A stretch of 64,000 nt of DNA from Methylorubrum suomiense (GTDB lineage Bacteria > Pseudomonadota > Alphaproteobacteria > Rhizobiales > Beijerinckiaceae). The notes below the pieces were generated by a model, which was not told where the DNA came from, made no database searches, and worked only from the letters and a program-made list of their open reading frames with translations. Position numbers and translations under genes: made by a program. Below are positions 27,519 through 35,199 of the stretch, piece by piece. The first letter of the stretch is position 1, and every line of letters begins with the position of its first letter. The stretch is taken from positions 62,001 to 126,000 of the forward strand of contig NZ_BPRE01000003.1 of NCBI RefSeq assembly GCF_022179765.1. The letters are read 5' to 3'.

Positions 27519-28362
27519 CGGGCGCCTCGTCGAGGGCGGCACCCTCCCCTTCGACATGGGCGACCGCGGGCTCCTGCTCGGCGACGGCGTGTTCGACACG
27601 GCGCTGGCGGTGCAGGGCCGGATCGCCTTCGAGACCGCCCATATCGACCGCCTCGTCGCCGCCGCCGCGACGCTCGGCTATCCCGCCGACCCGGAACGGA
27701 TCCGCGCGGCGATGCGTGCCCTCGCCGAGGGCCTGCCGCTCGCGGCGATCCGCACCACGCTGACCCGCGGCTCCGGCCCCCGCGGCCTCGCCCCTCCCGC
27801 GGAGCCCGCGCCGTTCCTGTTCGCGAGCGCCGCCCCGGCGCGGCCCGGCCTGTTCTTCGCGCCCCTGCGGCTCCTGCCGACGGCGATCGCCCGCAACGAG
27901 ACCTCGCCCGCCGCCCGCCTCAAGACACTCGGCTATCTCGACGCGGTGCTCGCCGCCCGCGCCGCCGCCGCCGCCGGGTTCGACGAAGCGTTGTTCCGCA
28001 ACACGCGGGGGCGCGTGGCCTGCGCCGGGACCGGCAATCTCTTCGCATGGATCGGGGACGCGCTCGTGACGCCGCCCGCGGAGGAGGGCGTGCTGCCGGG
28101 CATCGTCCGGGCCGAGATTCTGTCGAGGATCGCGCCGGGCCTCGGCCTCGCCGTCGAGGAGCGCCCGCTCCTTCCCTCCGAACTGGAGCGGGCGGAGGCC
28201 GTGTTCGTCACTAACTCCCTGCGCCTGATCGCCCCCGTCGCGGCCATCGGCACGACGACCTACGACAGCGCCGGACACGCGACCGTGCGGCGGTTGTCGG
28301 ACGGGTTGCGCGCGGCGGTGGCGGCCTCGTGCGGCGTCGCGCCGGATGCCGTGACCCCCTGA
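27505..28362 (+). CDS. pabC: 4-amino-4-deoxychorismate lyase (class IV aminotransferase fold)
   Basis: A 285-residue PLP enzyme of fold type IV. It probably converts aminodeoxychorismate to p-aminobenzoate and pyruvate, as expected from its place after pabB and pabA. The PLP Lys is K140 in AARLKTLGYLD. LLLGDGVFDT, the Glu-containing FDEALFRNTRGRVACAGTGNLF and GVLPGIVR are family signatures. A branched-chain or D-amino-acid aminotransferase is the alternative, made less likely by context. The start overlaps pabA by 14 bases. Confidence 0.85.
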   Translation: MLWCDGRLVEGGTLPFDMGDRGLLLGDGVFDTALAVQGRIAFETAHIDRLVAAAATLGYPADPERIRAAMRALAEGLPLAAIRTTLTRGSGPRGLAPPAEPAPFLFASAAPARPGLFFAPLRLLPTAIARNETSPAARLKTLGYLDAVLAARAAAAAGFDEALFRNTRGRVACAGTGNLFAWIGDALVTPPAEEGVLPGIVRAEILSRIAPGLGLAVEERPLLPSELERAEAVFVTNSLRLIAPVAAIGTTTYDSAGHATVRRLSDGLRAAVAASCGVAPDAVTP

Positions 28363-28430
28363 TCCGAGGATGACGGGATCACAGGATCGCGGGACGCCGT
28401 GATCCTCCCATTCCATGCGTCCCATCCATC

Positions 28431-28544
28431 CCCCCTCATCCTGAGGTGCCCGCCTCGGCGGGCCTCGAAGGAGGGCTCCAGGGAACGCGCGAGACGCTGG
28501 AGCCCTCCTTCGAGGCCGCTTCGCGGCACCTCAGGATGAGGGGG
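28431..28544. repeat. Long palindromic repeat between convergent genes (copy 2)
   Basis: Bases 28431-28450 (starting CCCCCTCATCCTGAGG) pair exactly with 28525-28544, and 28461-28481 pair exactly with 28497-28517 around a 15-base loop. The whole could fold into a hairpin of about 41 pairs with a small internal loop. It lies between the convergent pabC and pncA genes. Related copies are at 17612 and 39105. Confidence 0.85.
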
Positions 28545-28572
28545 ATGGTGGGATGTGTGGGAGGCGGGTCGT

Positions 28573-29196
28573 TCAGACGAGATCGGCGCTCGTCACCCGC
28601 TGCACCCCCGCCCGCTCCATCGCGGCGAAGGCCTGCGCCGTGCCGTCGCGGTCGATGCCGCGCACGGCGTCCTCGATCACGTAGGTCTCGAACCCGGCGG
28701 CGCGGGCGTCGAGGGCCGACCAGAGGACGCAGTAATCGGTGGCGAGGCCGGCCAGGAACAGGCGGGTCAGACCGCGCTCGGTCAGGTAGCCGGCGAGCCC
28801 GGTGCGGGTCCGCCGGTCGGCCTCGAGGAAGGCGGAGTAGCTGTCGACCCCCGGGTGGTGGCCCTTGCGGATCACCAGTTCGGCCCGTTCCGCCTGAAGG
28901 CCCGGGGCGAGGGCGGCGCCGGGCGTGCCCTGCACGCAATGGTCCGGCCAGAGCCGCTGCTCGCCGTAGGCCATCGCCACCGTGTCGAAGGGCCGGCGGC
29001 CCGCATGGCGCGAGGCGAAGGAGGCGTGACCGGGCGGGTGCCAGTCCTGGGTCAGCACCATGTGCGGAAAGGCGGCGGCCAGCCGGTTGATCGGCCCGAT
29101 CACGGCATCGCCTTCGGGGACCGCCAGCGCCCCACCGGGCAGGAAATCCGTCTGCACGTCGATGACGAGCAGGGTGTCGGTGGGTTCGCGCCGCAT
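28573..29196 (-). CDS. pncA: Nicotinamidase/pyrazinamidase
   Basis: A 207-residue cysteine hydrolase converting nicotinamide to nicotinic acid for NAD salvage. The catalytic triad can be read: Asp13 (VIDVQTDF), Lys in IRKGHH, and Cys156 (ATDYCV). The metal site is DWHPPGHASFASRH. The ATG at 29196 gives the usual N-terminus; the frame reaching 29682 is an antisense artefact. It is convergent with pabC across the long palindrome. Confidence 0.92.
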   Translation of the reverse strand: MRREPTDTLLVIDVQTDFLPGGALAVPEGDAVIGPINRLAAAFPHMVLTQDWHPPGHASFASRHAGRRPFDTVAMAYGEQRLWPDHCVQGTPGAALAPGLQAERAELVIRKGHHPGVDSYSAFLEADRRTRTGLAGYLTERGLTRLFLAGLATDYCVLWSALDARAAGFETYVIEDAVRGIDRDGTAQAFAAMERAGVQRVTSADLV

Positions 29197-29384
29197 GCCA
29201 AGTCCAAACCCGAGTCCGGGGTGACGGAGCGCCCTGCCATCCGAGGGAGGCGGGGCGCCGCGCCGTGCCCAGGATGGTCGCATGGCCCGCGCGCGCGCCG
29301 GAATCCCCGCCGCCCGCATGGGTCCCCTGCACGGGCTCCCCTGCCCTGCGGCGAGGTCGGTGGAGCCCGGATCGAGGAAGCCCC

Positions 29385-30359
29385 TTACGGCGTCATCACC
29401 GTGGCGCCCGTGGTCTGCCGGTCGGCCAGATCGCGGTGCACCTGCGCCGCGTCGGCGAGCTTGGCGCGGGCATGGATCGGGATCTTCACCGCCCCGCTCG
29501 CCACGACCTCGAACAGCTCGGCGGCGTTGGCGTCGAGCTGTTCGCGGGTGGCGATGTGGGTGAAGAGGGTGGGGCGGGTGGCGTAGAGCGAACCCTTGGC
29601 GGCCAGGATGCCGATGTCGAACGCCTCGATCGGGCCCGAGGCCGAGCCGAAGCTGGCGAAGACGCCGCGGGGGCGCAGGCAATCGAGGGAGGCCGGGAAG
29701 GTCGCCTTGCCGACGCCGTCATAGACGACCGGAACCCCCTTCCCGCCCGTGATCTCCTTGACCCGGGCGGCGAAGTCCTCGTCGCGGTAGAGGATGACGT
29801 GGTCGCAGCCATGGGCGCGGGCGAGGTCGGCCTTCTCCGAAGTGCCGACGGTGCCGATCACGGTGGCACCGAGATGCTTGGCCCATTGCGTGGCGATGAG
29901 GCCGACGCCGCCGGCGGCTGCGTGGAACAGGATCGTGTCGCCGGGCTGCACCCGATAGGTCAGGCGCAGCAGGTAATGGGCGGTGAGGCCCTTCAGCATC
30001 ATCGCGGCGGCGGTCTCGTCGGAGATCGCGTCGGGCACGTGGACGACGCCCTTGGTGTCGACCACGACCTCCTCGGCATAGGTGCCGACGGCGCCGGCAT
30101 AGGCCACGCGCTCGCCGACGCGGAAATCGGTCACGCCCTCGCCCAGGGCATCGACGACGCCCGCGCCCTCCTTGCCGAGGGTGAAGGGAAGGCCCGCGGC
30201 CTTGTACTGGCCGGAGCGGAAGTAGATGTCGATGAAGTTGACGCCGATGGCGGTCTGGCGGACGCGGATCTGACCGGGGCCGGGCTCCGGCGTCGGGATG
30301 TCCTCGTAGACCATCGCCTCGGGGCCGCCATACTCGTGCACCCGGATCGCCTTCGGCAT
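29385..30359 (-). CDS. qor: Quinone oxidoreductase (zinc-free MDR family)
   Basis: A 324-residue medium-chain dehydrogenase/reductase of the quinone oxidoreductase type, likely NADPH:quinone reductase. It shows VRQTAIGVNFIDIYFRSG, the nucleotide-binding AAAGGVGLIATQWAKHLGATVIGTVG and GATVMTP at the C-terminus. The structural-zinc cysteines of alcohol dehydrogenases are absent, as expected for Qor. Full-length and monocistronic. Confidence 0.9.
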   Translation of the reverse strand: MPKAIRVHEYGGPEAMVYEDIPTPEPGPGQIRVRQTAIGVNFIDIYFRSGQYKAAGLPFTLGKEGAGVVDALGEGVTDFRVGERVAYAGAVGTYAEEVVVDTKGVVHVPDAISDETAAAMMLKGLTAHYLLRLTYRVQPGDTILFHAAAGGVGLIATQWAKHLGATVIGTVGTSEKADLARAHGCDHVILYRDEDFAARVKEITGGKGVPVVYDGVGKATFPASLDCLRPRGVFASFGSASGPIEAFDIGILAAKGSLYATRPTLFTHIATREQLDANAAELFEVVASGAVKIPIHARAKLADAAQVHRDLADRQTTGATVMTP

Positions 30360-30473
30360 CGCGCTCTCTCCGTCCCTGTCGTCCGGCCCTCTCGGATGCC
30401 GGACATATCGGGCGCGGCGGCGGCGGCAAGCACTTTCGCGCGGATCGGCGCGGGATTCGGCCGCCGGCCCTGC

Positions 30474-30728
30474 CTATCCCTCCCGCACGGCGACGCGCAT
30501 CCCCGTGCCGGACAGGCAGCGGCGAATGCGTTCGGCGATCTCGGGCGTCAGCTGATGGACATGGACATGCATCGTCGCGGTGTCCTCCGGCCGCACGCTC
30601 ACCCGGTAGCGCAGGCCCTCGTCGCGCATCTGCCGCAGCAGGTTGGTGCTCGCCGTGGTCATCGCCGCGATGTGCTGCTCGATCAGGTCTGGCCGCATGC
30701 CGGGCGTCGCTCCTCTGGTGCCGTTCAT
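30474..30728 (-). CDS. Hypothetical protein, second of a coupled pair
   Basis: An 84-residue soluble protein (starts MNGTRGATPGMRPDLIEQHI) with helix-forming HIAAMTTASTNLLRQM and a His-rich VHVHQL segment near residue 55. Its ATG overlaps the TGA of the preceding gene (ATGA), which supports this start. No function is recognised. Confidence 0.6.
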   Translation of the reverse strand: MNGTRGATPGMRPDLIEQHIAAMTTASTNLLRQMRDEGLRYRVSVRPEDTATMHVHVHQLTPEIAERIRRCLSGTGMRVAVREG

Positions 30729-30940
30729 CCGCGTCCCTGGCCGCCCGCCGAGGCCGTCGGCCGTGCCTCGGCATGGCCCTCGCCCGCCGCATCGGAGCCG
30801 TCGTCCCGGGGCGGGCGCACCTGACGGACCGGGGGGAACAGGTGGGACAGGCCCTGCGCCACGCCCACGAGCACGGGATCGTAGGGCGAGCCGAAATCGG
30901 CCGAGGTGACCTCGGGCCGGGCAGTGATGAATGTCCGCAC
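30725..30940 (-). CDS. Hypothetical protein, first of a coupled pair
   Basis: A 71-residue protein from a GTG at 30940, with GAGGGGG 5-7 bases upstream. The first 40 residues (RTFITARPEVTSADFGSPYDPVLVG) look folded and the tail is polar and Gly/Ala-rich. It is translationally coupled to the downstream gene by a 4-base overlap. No function is recognised. Confidence 0.55.
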   Translation of the reverse strand: MRTFITARPEVTSADFGSPYDPVLVGVAQGLSHLFPPVRQVRPPRDDGSDAAGEGHAEARPTASAGGQGRG

Positions 30941-31240
30941 GGTTACGCCCCCTCAGACGTCTGCTCCGCGCCCTGTGTCGCGCGCGATTCCGCTGTGTCG
31001 TCCGGCCCGGGTCGCCGCTTCCGGCGAGCCGACAACATAAGTTGCCAATTCGCCCGGGCGGATTTGGTTTCATCGCGTCGCGTCGTCTTGTCGCCGCCGC
31101 GGCCTCGCCGGGGCTCTCGGTCCGGGGGTCGCGCGCCCTTGACCCGGCCGGTGCGCAACCTCTGTTAGGACGGGGGCGGCCACCCTCCCCCATTGCCGGC
31201 TTTGCCGCCCTCTTGCGCCGCCCCAAGGAGCCCTGTCGCC

Positions 31241-32470
31241 GTGACGGTCCCGGTTCAGACTCGCGCCCTCCCCGCCGTCCCGCCCCGCTTCGAGGCGGCG
31301 GTGGTCGGCGCCGGGGCGGCCGGGCTCGCCGCGGCCCTGGCGCTCGCCCGCGACGGGGTGGCGACCGCCCTGGTCGGGCGCCACGCTCCGGTCGCCGACG
31401 GGCGCACCGTCGCGCTGCTCGACGGCTCGGTGCGGCTGCTCGCGGCGCTCGGCGCCTGGGCCGAGATCGCCCCGCACGCGGCGCCGCTCGCCGAGATGCA
31501 TCTGATCGACGACACCGGCAGCCTGTTCCGCCCGCCGCCCGCCCGCTTCTCCGCGACCGAGATCGGCCTCGATGCCTTCGGCTGGAACGTCGAGAGCGCC
31601 CGCCTCGTCGAGACCCTGCGTCGGCAGGCCCGCACCACCCCCGGCCTGACCCTGTTCGAGGCGGATTCCACCGGGATGCAGACCGGACCGGACGCGGCGA
31701 TCCTCACCCTGACGGACGGGCGCAGCCTCGCGGCCCAGCTCGTCGTCGCGGCCGACGGGGGGCGCTCGCCGCTGCGGCAGGCGGCGGGTCTGCGCACCCG
31801 CGAATGGTCCTACCCGCAGGCGGCGCTGACGACCCTGCTCGCGCATGAGCGGCCCCACCGCGACGTCTCCACCGAGTTCCACACCCGCAACGGGCCCTTC
31901 ACCCTGGTGCCCCTGCCCGGCGGGCACCGCTCCAGTCTCGTCTGGGTCACCGGCGAGCGGGCGGCCAAGCGCCTGTCCGGCCTCGACGACACGGCGTTGG
32001 CGGCGGCGGTGGAGCATCAGGCCCGCTCGATGCTCGGTGCCATGCGGATCGACGGGCCGCGCGGCCTCGTGCCGATGCGCGGGCTCTCGGTGGCGAGCCC
32101 GGTGGGCGAGCGGCTCGCCCTGATCGGCGAGTCCGCCCACGTCTTCCCGCCGATCGGCGCGCAGGGGCTCAATCTCGGACTGCGCGACGCCGCCGCCCTG
32201 CGCGACGCCGTCCTCTCCGCCCGCGAGGCCGGGCGCGATCCCGGCACCGCCGCCGCGCTCGCGGGCTTCGCCCGGGGCCGCGGCATCGATGCCCGCCTGC
32301 GCGGGGCCGCGGTCGACATGCTCAACCGCTCGCTGCTCACCGATCTCGTGCCGGTCGATGCCCTGCGCGGGCTCGGCCTCGTCGTCCTCTCCTCGATCGC
32401 GCCCCTGCGCCGCCTCGTCATGCGCGAGGGCGTGCAGCCGCGGCTCGGAGCGCCCCGGCTGATGCGGTGA
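31241..32470 (+). CDS. FAD-dependent UbiH/UbiF/VisC-family hydroxylase
   Basis: A 409-residue flavoprotein monooxygenase of the ubiquinone-hydroxylase family. The FAD dinucleotide motif GAGAAGLAAALAL is near residue 20. The second FAD motif of this family, GESAHVFPPIGAQGLNLGLRDA, is at about 295. It likely hydroxylates the ring of a ubiquinone precursor at the membrane. GTG at 31241 is chosen because AAGGAG lies 10 bases upstream. Which hydroxylation (C1, C5 or C6) it performs cannot be told here. Confidence 0.87.
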   Translation: MTVPVQTRALPAVPPRFEAAVVGAGAAGLAAALALARDGVATALVGRHAPVADGRTVALLDGSVRLLAALGAWAEIAPHAAPLAEMHLIDDTGSLFRPPPARFSATEIGLDAFGWNVESARLVETLRRQARTTPGLTLFEADSTGMQTGPDAAILTLTDGRSLAAQLVVAADGGRSPLRQAAGLRTREWSYPQAALTTLLAHERPHRDVSTEFHTRNGPFTLVPLPGGHRSSLVWVTGERAAKRLSGLDDTALAAAVEHQARSMLGAMRIDGPRGLVPMRGLSVASPVGERLALIGESAHVFPPIGAQGLNLGLRDAAALRDAVLSAREAGRDPGTAAALAGFARGRGIDARLRGAAVDMLNRSLLTDLVPVDALRGLGLVVLSSIAPLRRLVMREGVQPRLGAPRLMR

Positions 32471-32510
32471 GGGTTCGGGATCCCGGCCTCTCCGTCACCG
32501 GCGGCGAAGG

Positions 32511-32963
32511 TCACAGAAAATCGCCGTAGAGATCGACGGTCTCGAAGCCCCGTTCGCGCAGGCGCTCGGCCAGCACCCGCCGATGGCAGAGGGCGGGGTC
32601 GCGCTCGAAGCAGAGCAGGCAGGTGGGGGCGCGGGCGGCGAGTTCGGCCAGCCCGTCGAGGGCCAGCCCGCCATCGGCGGTGTCGAGCACCTCCTCGCAG
32701 TAGATCCGACGCATCAGTCCGGCATCGTGGGCCCGGGCGGCCTCGCGACCGGATTTCGGGGTGCCGAGACTTCGGAAATGCGCGTAGCCGAGGCCGGCTT
32801 CCTCCAGACCCGCCTTGAGCGCGCCCTTCGAGAAGCCGCGCTTGCGCGAATTGGCCACCGCCCGCACGTCGGTGAGGATGGCGACGCCCGCCTCCTTGAG
32901 CGCGGCGTGCAGCCGCTCCGGGGCGAGGCCTTCGTATCCGATGGTAAACAGAGTGTAGCGCAT
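32511..32963 (-). CDS. DUF488 family protein
   Basis: A 150-residue DUF488 protein: FTIGYEGLAPERL at the N-terminus, DVRAVANSRKRGFSK, HFRSLGTPKSGR, and the Cys-containing LLCFERDPALCHRRVLAERL near the C-terminus. The conserved Cys/His pattern hints at catalysis or metal binding, but the family function is not established. Convergent with the hydroxylase gene, 40 bases apart. Confidence 0.88.
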   Translation of the reverse strand: MRYTLFTIGYEGLAPERLHAALKEAGVAILTDVRAVANSRKRGFSKGALKAGLEEAGLGYAHFRSLGTPKSGREAARAHDAGLMRRIYCEEVLDTADGGLALDGLAELAARAPTCLLCFERDPALCHRRVLAERLRERGFETVDLYGDFL

Positions 32964-33161
32964 GGGACGCTGGCTCGAAAAATCAGAGGGCGCAATGAAT
33001 TAAGCCGGAGCATCGCCCCGTTCTGGGCGGCTCGTACCGGCCTATGTGCCCGGCTTGCAACGTGTTCCGGAAATCCGCCGCAATGCTGGCAAAGCTCTGT
33101 TAACCGCCCGTAGGGCATCGAATACCCATTGATTTCGCACGCGGGAAGTGGCGGGCCGTCG

Positions 33162-34013
33162 ATGTCGCAGGACACCGGGTATACCTCTGAACGCCGTGCG
33201 GCCTCCCGCACCTGGCTGAAGCGGGGGCTTGCCGCCCTTCTGCTTTCCGGGCTCGCGGCCTGCGCCTCGCAGAACGACTTCTACCCCACCAAGGGCGACG
33301 TGAAGCCCCATCCGGGGGTGGCCAAGGCCAAGAACCACCCGATCCAGGGCATCGACATCTCCAAATGGCAGGGCCCGATCGATTGGGCCTCGGTGAGGAG
33401 CGCGGGCACGCAGTTCGCCTTCATCAAGGCGACCGAGGGCGGCGACCATGTCGACGAGCGGTTCCGCGAGAACTGGGACGGGGCGGGCCGGGCCGGCGTG
33501 CCGCGGGGCGCCTATCACTTCGTGTTCTGGTGCCGCTCGGCCGAGGACCAGATGGCCTGGTTCAAGAAGAACGTGCCGAACGATCCGACCGCCCTGCCCC
33601 CGGTGCTCGACGTGGAGTGGAACGGGCATTCGGCCAAGTGCCCGAAGAAGCTGCCCAAGGCCCAGGCCCTCGCCATGACCCGCTACATGCTGGAGGAGAT
33701 GGAGCGCTACACCGGCAAGCGGCCGATCATCTACACCGACATCACCTTCCACAAGGACGTGCTGGAAGACGAACTGCCCGACTATCCCCACTGGGTCCGC
33801 TCCACCGCGGCCGAGCCGGAACAGCGTTACGCCAACCGCAAGTGGATGCTGTGGCAGTTCACCTCGACCGGCCGGGTGCCCGGCGTGCGCGGCGACGTGG
33901 ACCGCAACGCCTTCTACGGCAGCCCGAAGGAATGGGCCTCCTTCCTCGCCACCGATTGCGATCCGCGCGACCACCGGCATCTCGCCTCGCAGGGATTGTG
34001 CACCGAGAAGTAG
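33162..34013 (+). CDS. Glycoside hydrolase family 25 (lysozyme-type) lipoprotein
   Basis: A 283-residue GH25 muramidase-like protein. The N-terminus is a lipoprotein signal (LLLSGLAACAS, lipobox LAAC), so it is probably anchored in an envelope membrane. Catalytic features of GH25 are present: GIDISKWQGPIDW, FIKATEGGDHVD, the DxE pair in VLDVEWNG, and WQFTSTGRVPG. It likely cleaves or remodels peptidoglycan. ATG 33162 is preferred to a TTG at 33129. Confidence 0.9.
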   Translation: MSQDTGYTSERRAASRTWLKRGLAALLLSGLAACASQNDFYPTKGDVKPHPGVAKAKNHPIQGIDISKWQGPIDWASVRSAGTQFAFIKATEGGDHVDERFRENWDGAGRAGVPRGAYHFVFWCRSAEDQMAWFKKNVPNDPTALPPVLDVEWNGHSAKCPKKLPKAQALAMTRYMLEEMERYTGKRPIIYTDITFHKDVLEDELPDYPHWVRSTAAEPEQRYANRKWMLWQFTSTGRVPGVRGDVDRNAFYGSPKEWASFLATDCDPRDHRHLASQGLCTEK

Positions 34014-34178
34014 TAGGGCAGAAAGCCGGCGCGGTCGGCTGCGCGCCCGACGCGGGCGACGGGGGACGTCGGGGCGGATGCCCGGACGTCAACCTATGTT
34101 GTCGCCGGGCGTGATCGCGGGCCTATCGAATGCGATGAGGCGGTGCAGCGCGGGATTTTTCGCGTCCGGCGAAGATTT

Positions 34179-34194
34179 TGTCTACTTGTAGACA
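34179..34194. promoter_or_regulatory. Dyad operator upstream of the Crp/Fnr-type gene
   Basis: TGTCTAC-TT-GTAGACA is a perfect 7-bp inverted repeat with a 2-base spacer, 60 bases before the regulator gene and next to an A+T-rich stretch. It could be an autoregulatory site; its TAC..GTA core also resembles BlaI/CopY-type operators. Confidence 0.5.
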
Positions 34195-34254
34195 GACGTC
34201 GGGGCGGGGCTCGCGCTAGGAGCGCCGCATCCCCCGACGGACTCGAGCCTGTTC

Positions 34255-35016
34255 ATGCCTTCGGCCCTGGAGCGCTGCTTCGAAGGCAACCTCCTTCTGA
34301 AATCCCTGCAGCCCGAGGATCGCGCCCTGCTGCTGCCGCATGCCGAGCGGCTCGAATATCCCCGCGGCGCCACTTTGTTCGCGGCGGGGCGCGAGGTCGA
34401 TTTCATCAGCTTCCCCCTCGACCAGACGGTCGTGACGCTTCTCATCTCGATGATCGACGGGCGCAGTGCCGAGACTGCCACGATCGGCCGGGAGGGCGCG
34501 GTCGGCGGCGTGGTCAGCAATGGCGGCCTTCCCGCCTCGACCCATGCCCTGGTGCAGATCGCCGGTCCGGTGCTGCGGATGGACTCGGCCCGGCTCCAGG
34601 AGGCCAAAAGGCGCTCCGAGAGCCTGCGCAACCTGTTCACCCGCTACTCGGATTGCCTGCTCGCGCAGGTGCTGCAATCGGTGGCCTGCAACGCCCTCCA
34701 CCCGATCGAGGAACGCTGCCTGCGCTGGCTGCTGACCCTGCAGGATCGGCTGGCGAGCGACGTGCTGCCGATCACCCAGGAATCGCTGGCGGCGATGCTC
34801 GGGGTCCAGCGGACCTACCTGACGCGCATCCTCAGGATGCTGCAACAGCAGGGACTGATCGAGGTCGGGCGCGGGCGCATCACCATCTTGGACCGGGCCG
34901 AGACCGAAGCGGTGGCCTGCGAGTGCCATTCCTGCGTCAAACGTCATTTCGAGACGGTGCTGGGTGCGGTCTATGCTCCAAATGGTCGCCTTGTTGCGAT
35001 CGACCCACCCACCTAA
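34255..35016 (+). CDS. Crp/Fnr-family transcriptional regulator
   Basis: A 253-residue regulator with an N-terminal cyclic-nucleotide-binding-like domain (residues 15-140, ERLEYPRGATLFAAGREVD) and a C-terminal winged helix (ITQESLAAMLGVQRTYLTRILRMLQQQGLIEVGRGRITI, about 180-220). There is no N-terminal Cys cluster for an Fnr-type iron-sulfur centre; a CxxC pair (ECHSC) lies near residue 224. The effector is unknown. A perfect dyad lies 60 bases upstream. Confidence 0.88.
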   Translation: MPSALERCFEGNLLLKSLQPEDRALLLPHAERLEYPRGATLFAAGREVDFISFPLDQTVVTLLISMIDGRSAETATIGREGAVGGVVSNGGLPASTHALVQIAGPVLRMDSARLQEAKRRSESLRNLFTRYSDCLLAQVLQSVACNALHPIEERCLRWLLTLQDRLASDVLPITQESLAAMLGVQRTYLTRILRMLQQQGLIEVGRGRITILDRAETEAVACECHSCVKRHFETVLGAVYAPNGRLVAIDPPT

Positions 35017-35199
35017 AGCGCTGCCTGCCGGGATGACGCAGCCGTCGGACGAACATCTCGCGCGCGGCGGCCGTTGCGAACAGGAGCCGGGTTGCCGAGC
35101 CCGCGGCGAACGGGATGAAGGGGCGAACCGCGACCATGATCGAGGCCAGGATCAAGGTCATGACCGAGGTCGTGACATGCAGCGAGCCCGTCCACGCCG

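Noticed and set aside
34937..35161. Minus-strand frame with a hydrophobic start (LILASIMVAVRPFIPFAAG) between the Crp-type and kinase genes
   Set aside because: It runs into the 3' end of the Crp/Fnr gene on the other strand, has no good ribosome site and no recognisable family. A short real gene cannot be excluded.
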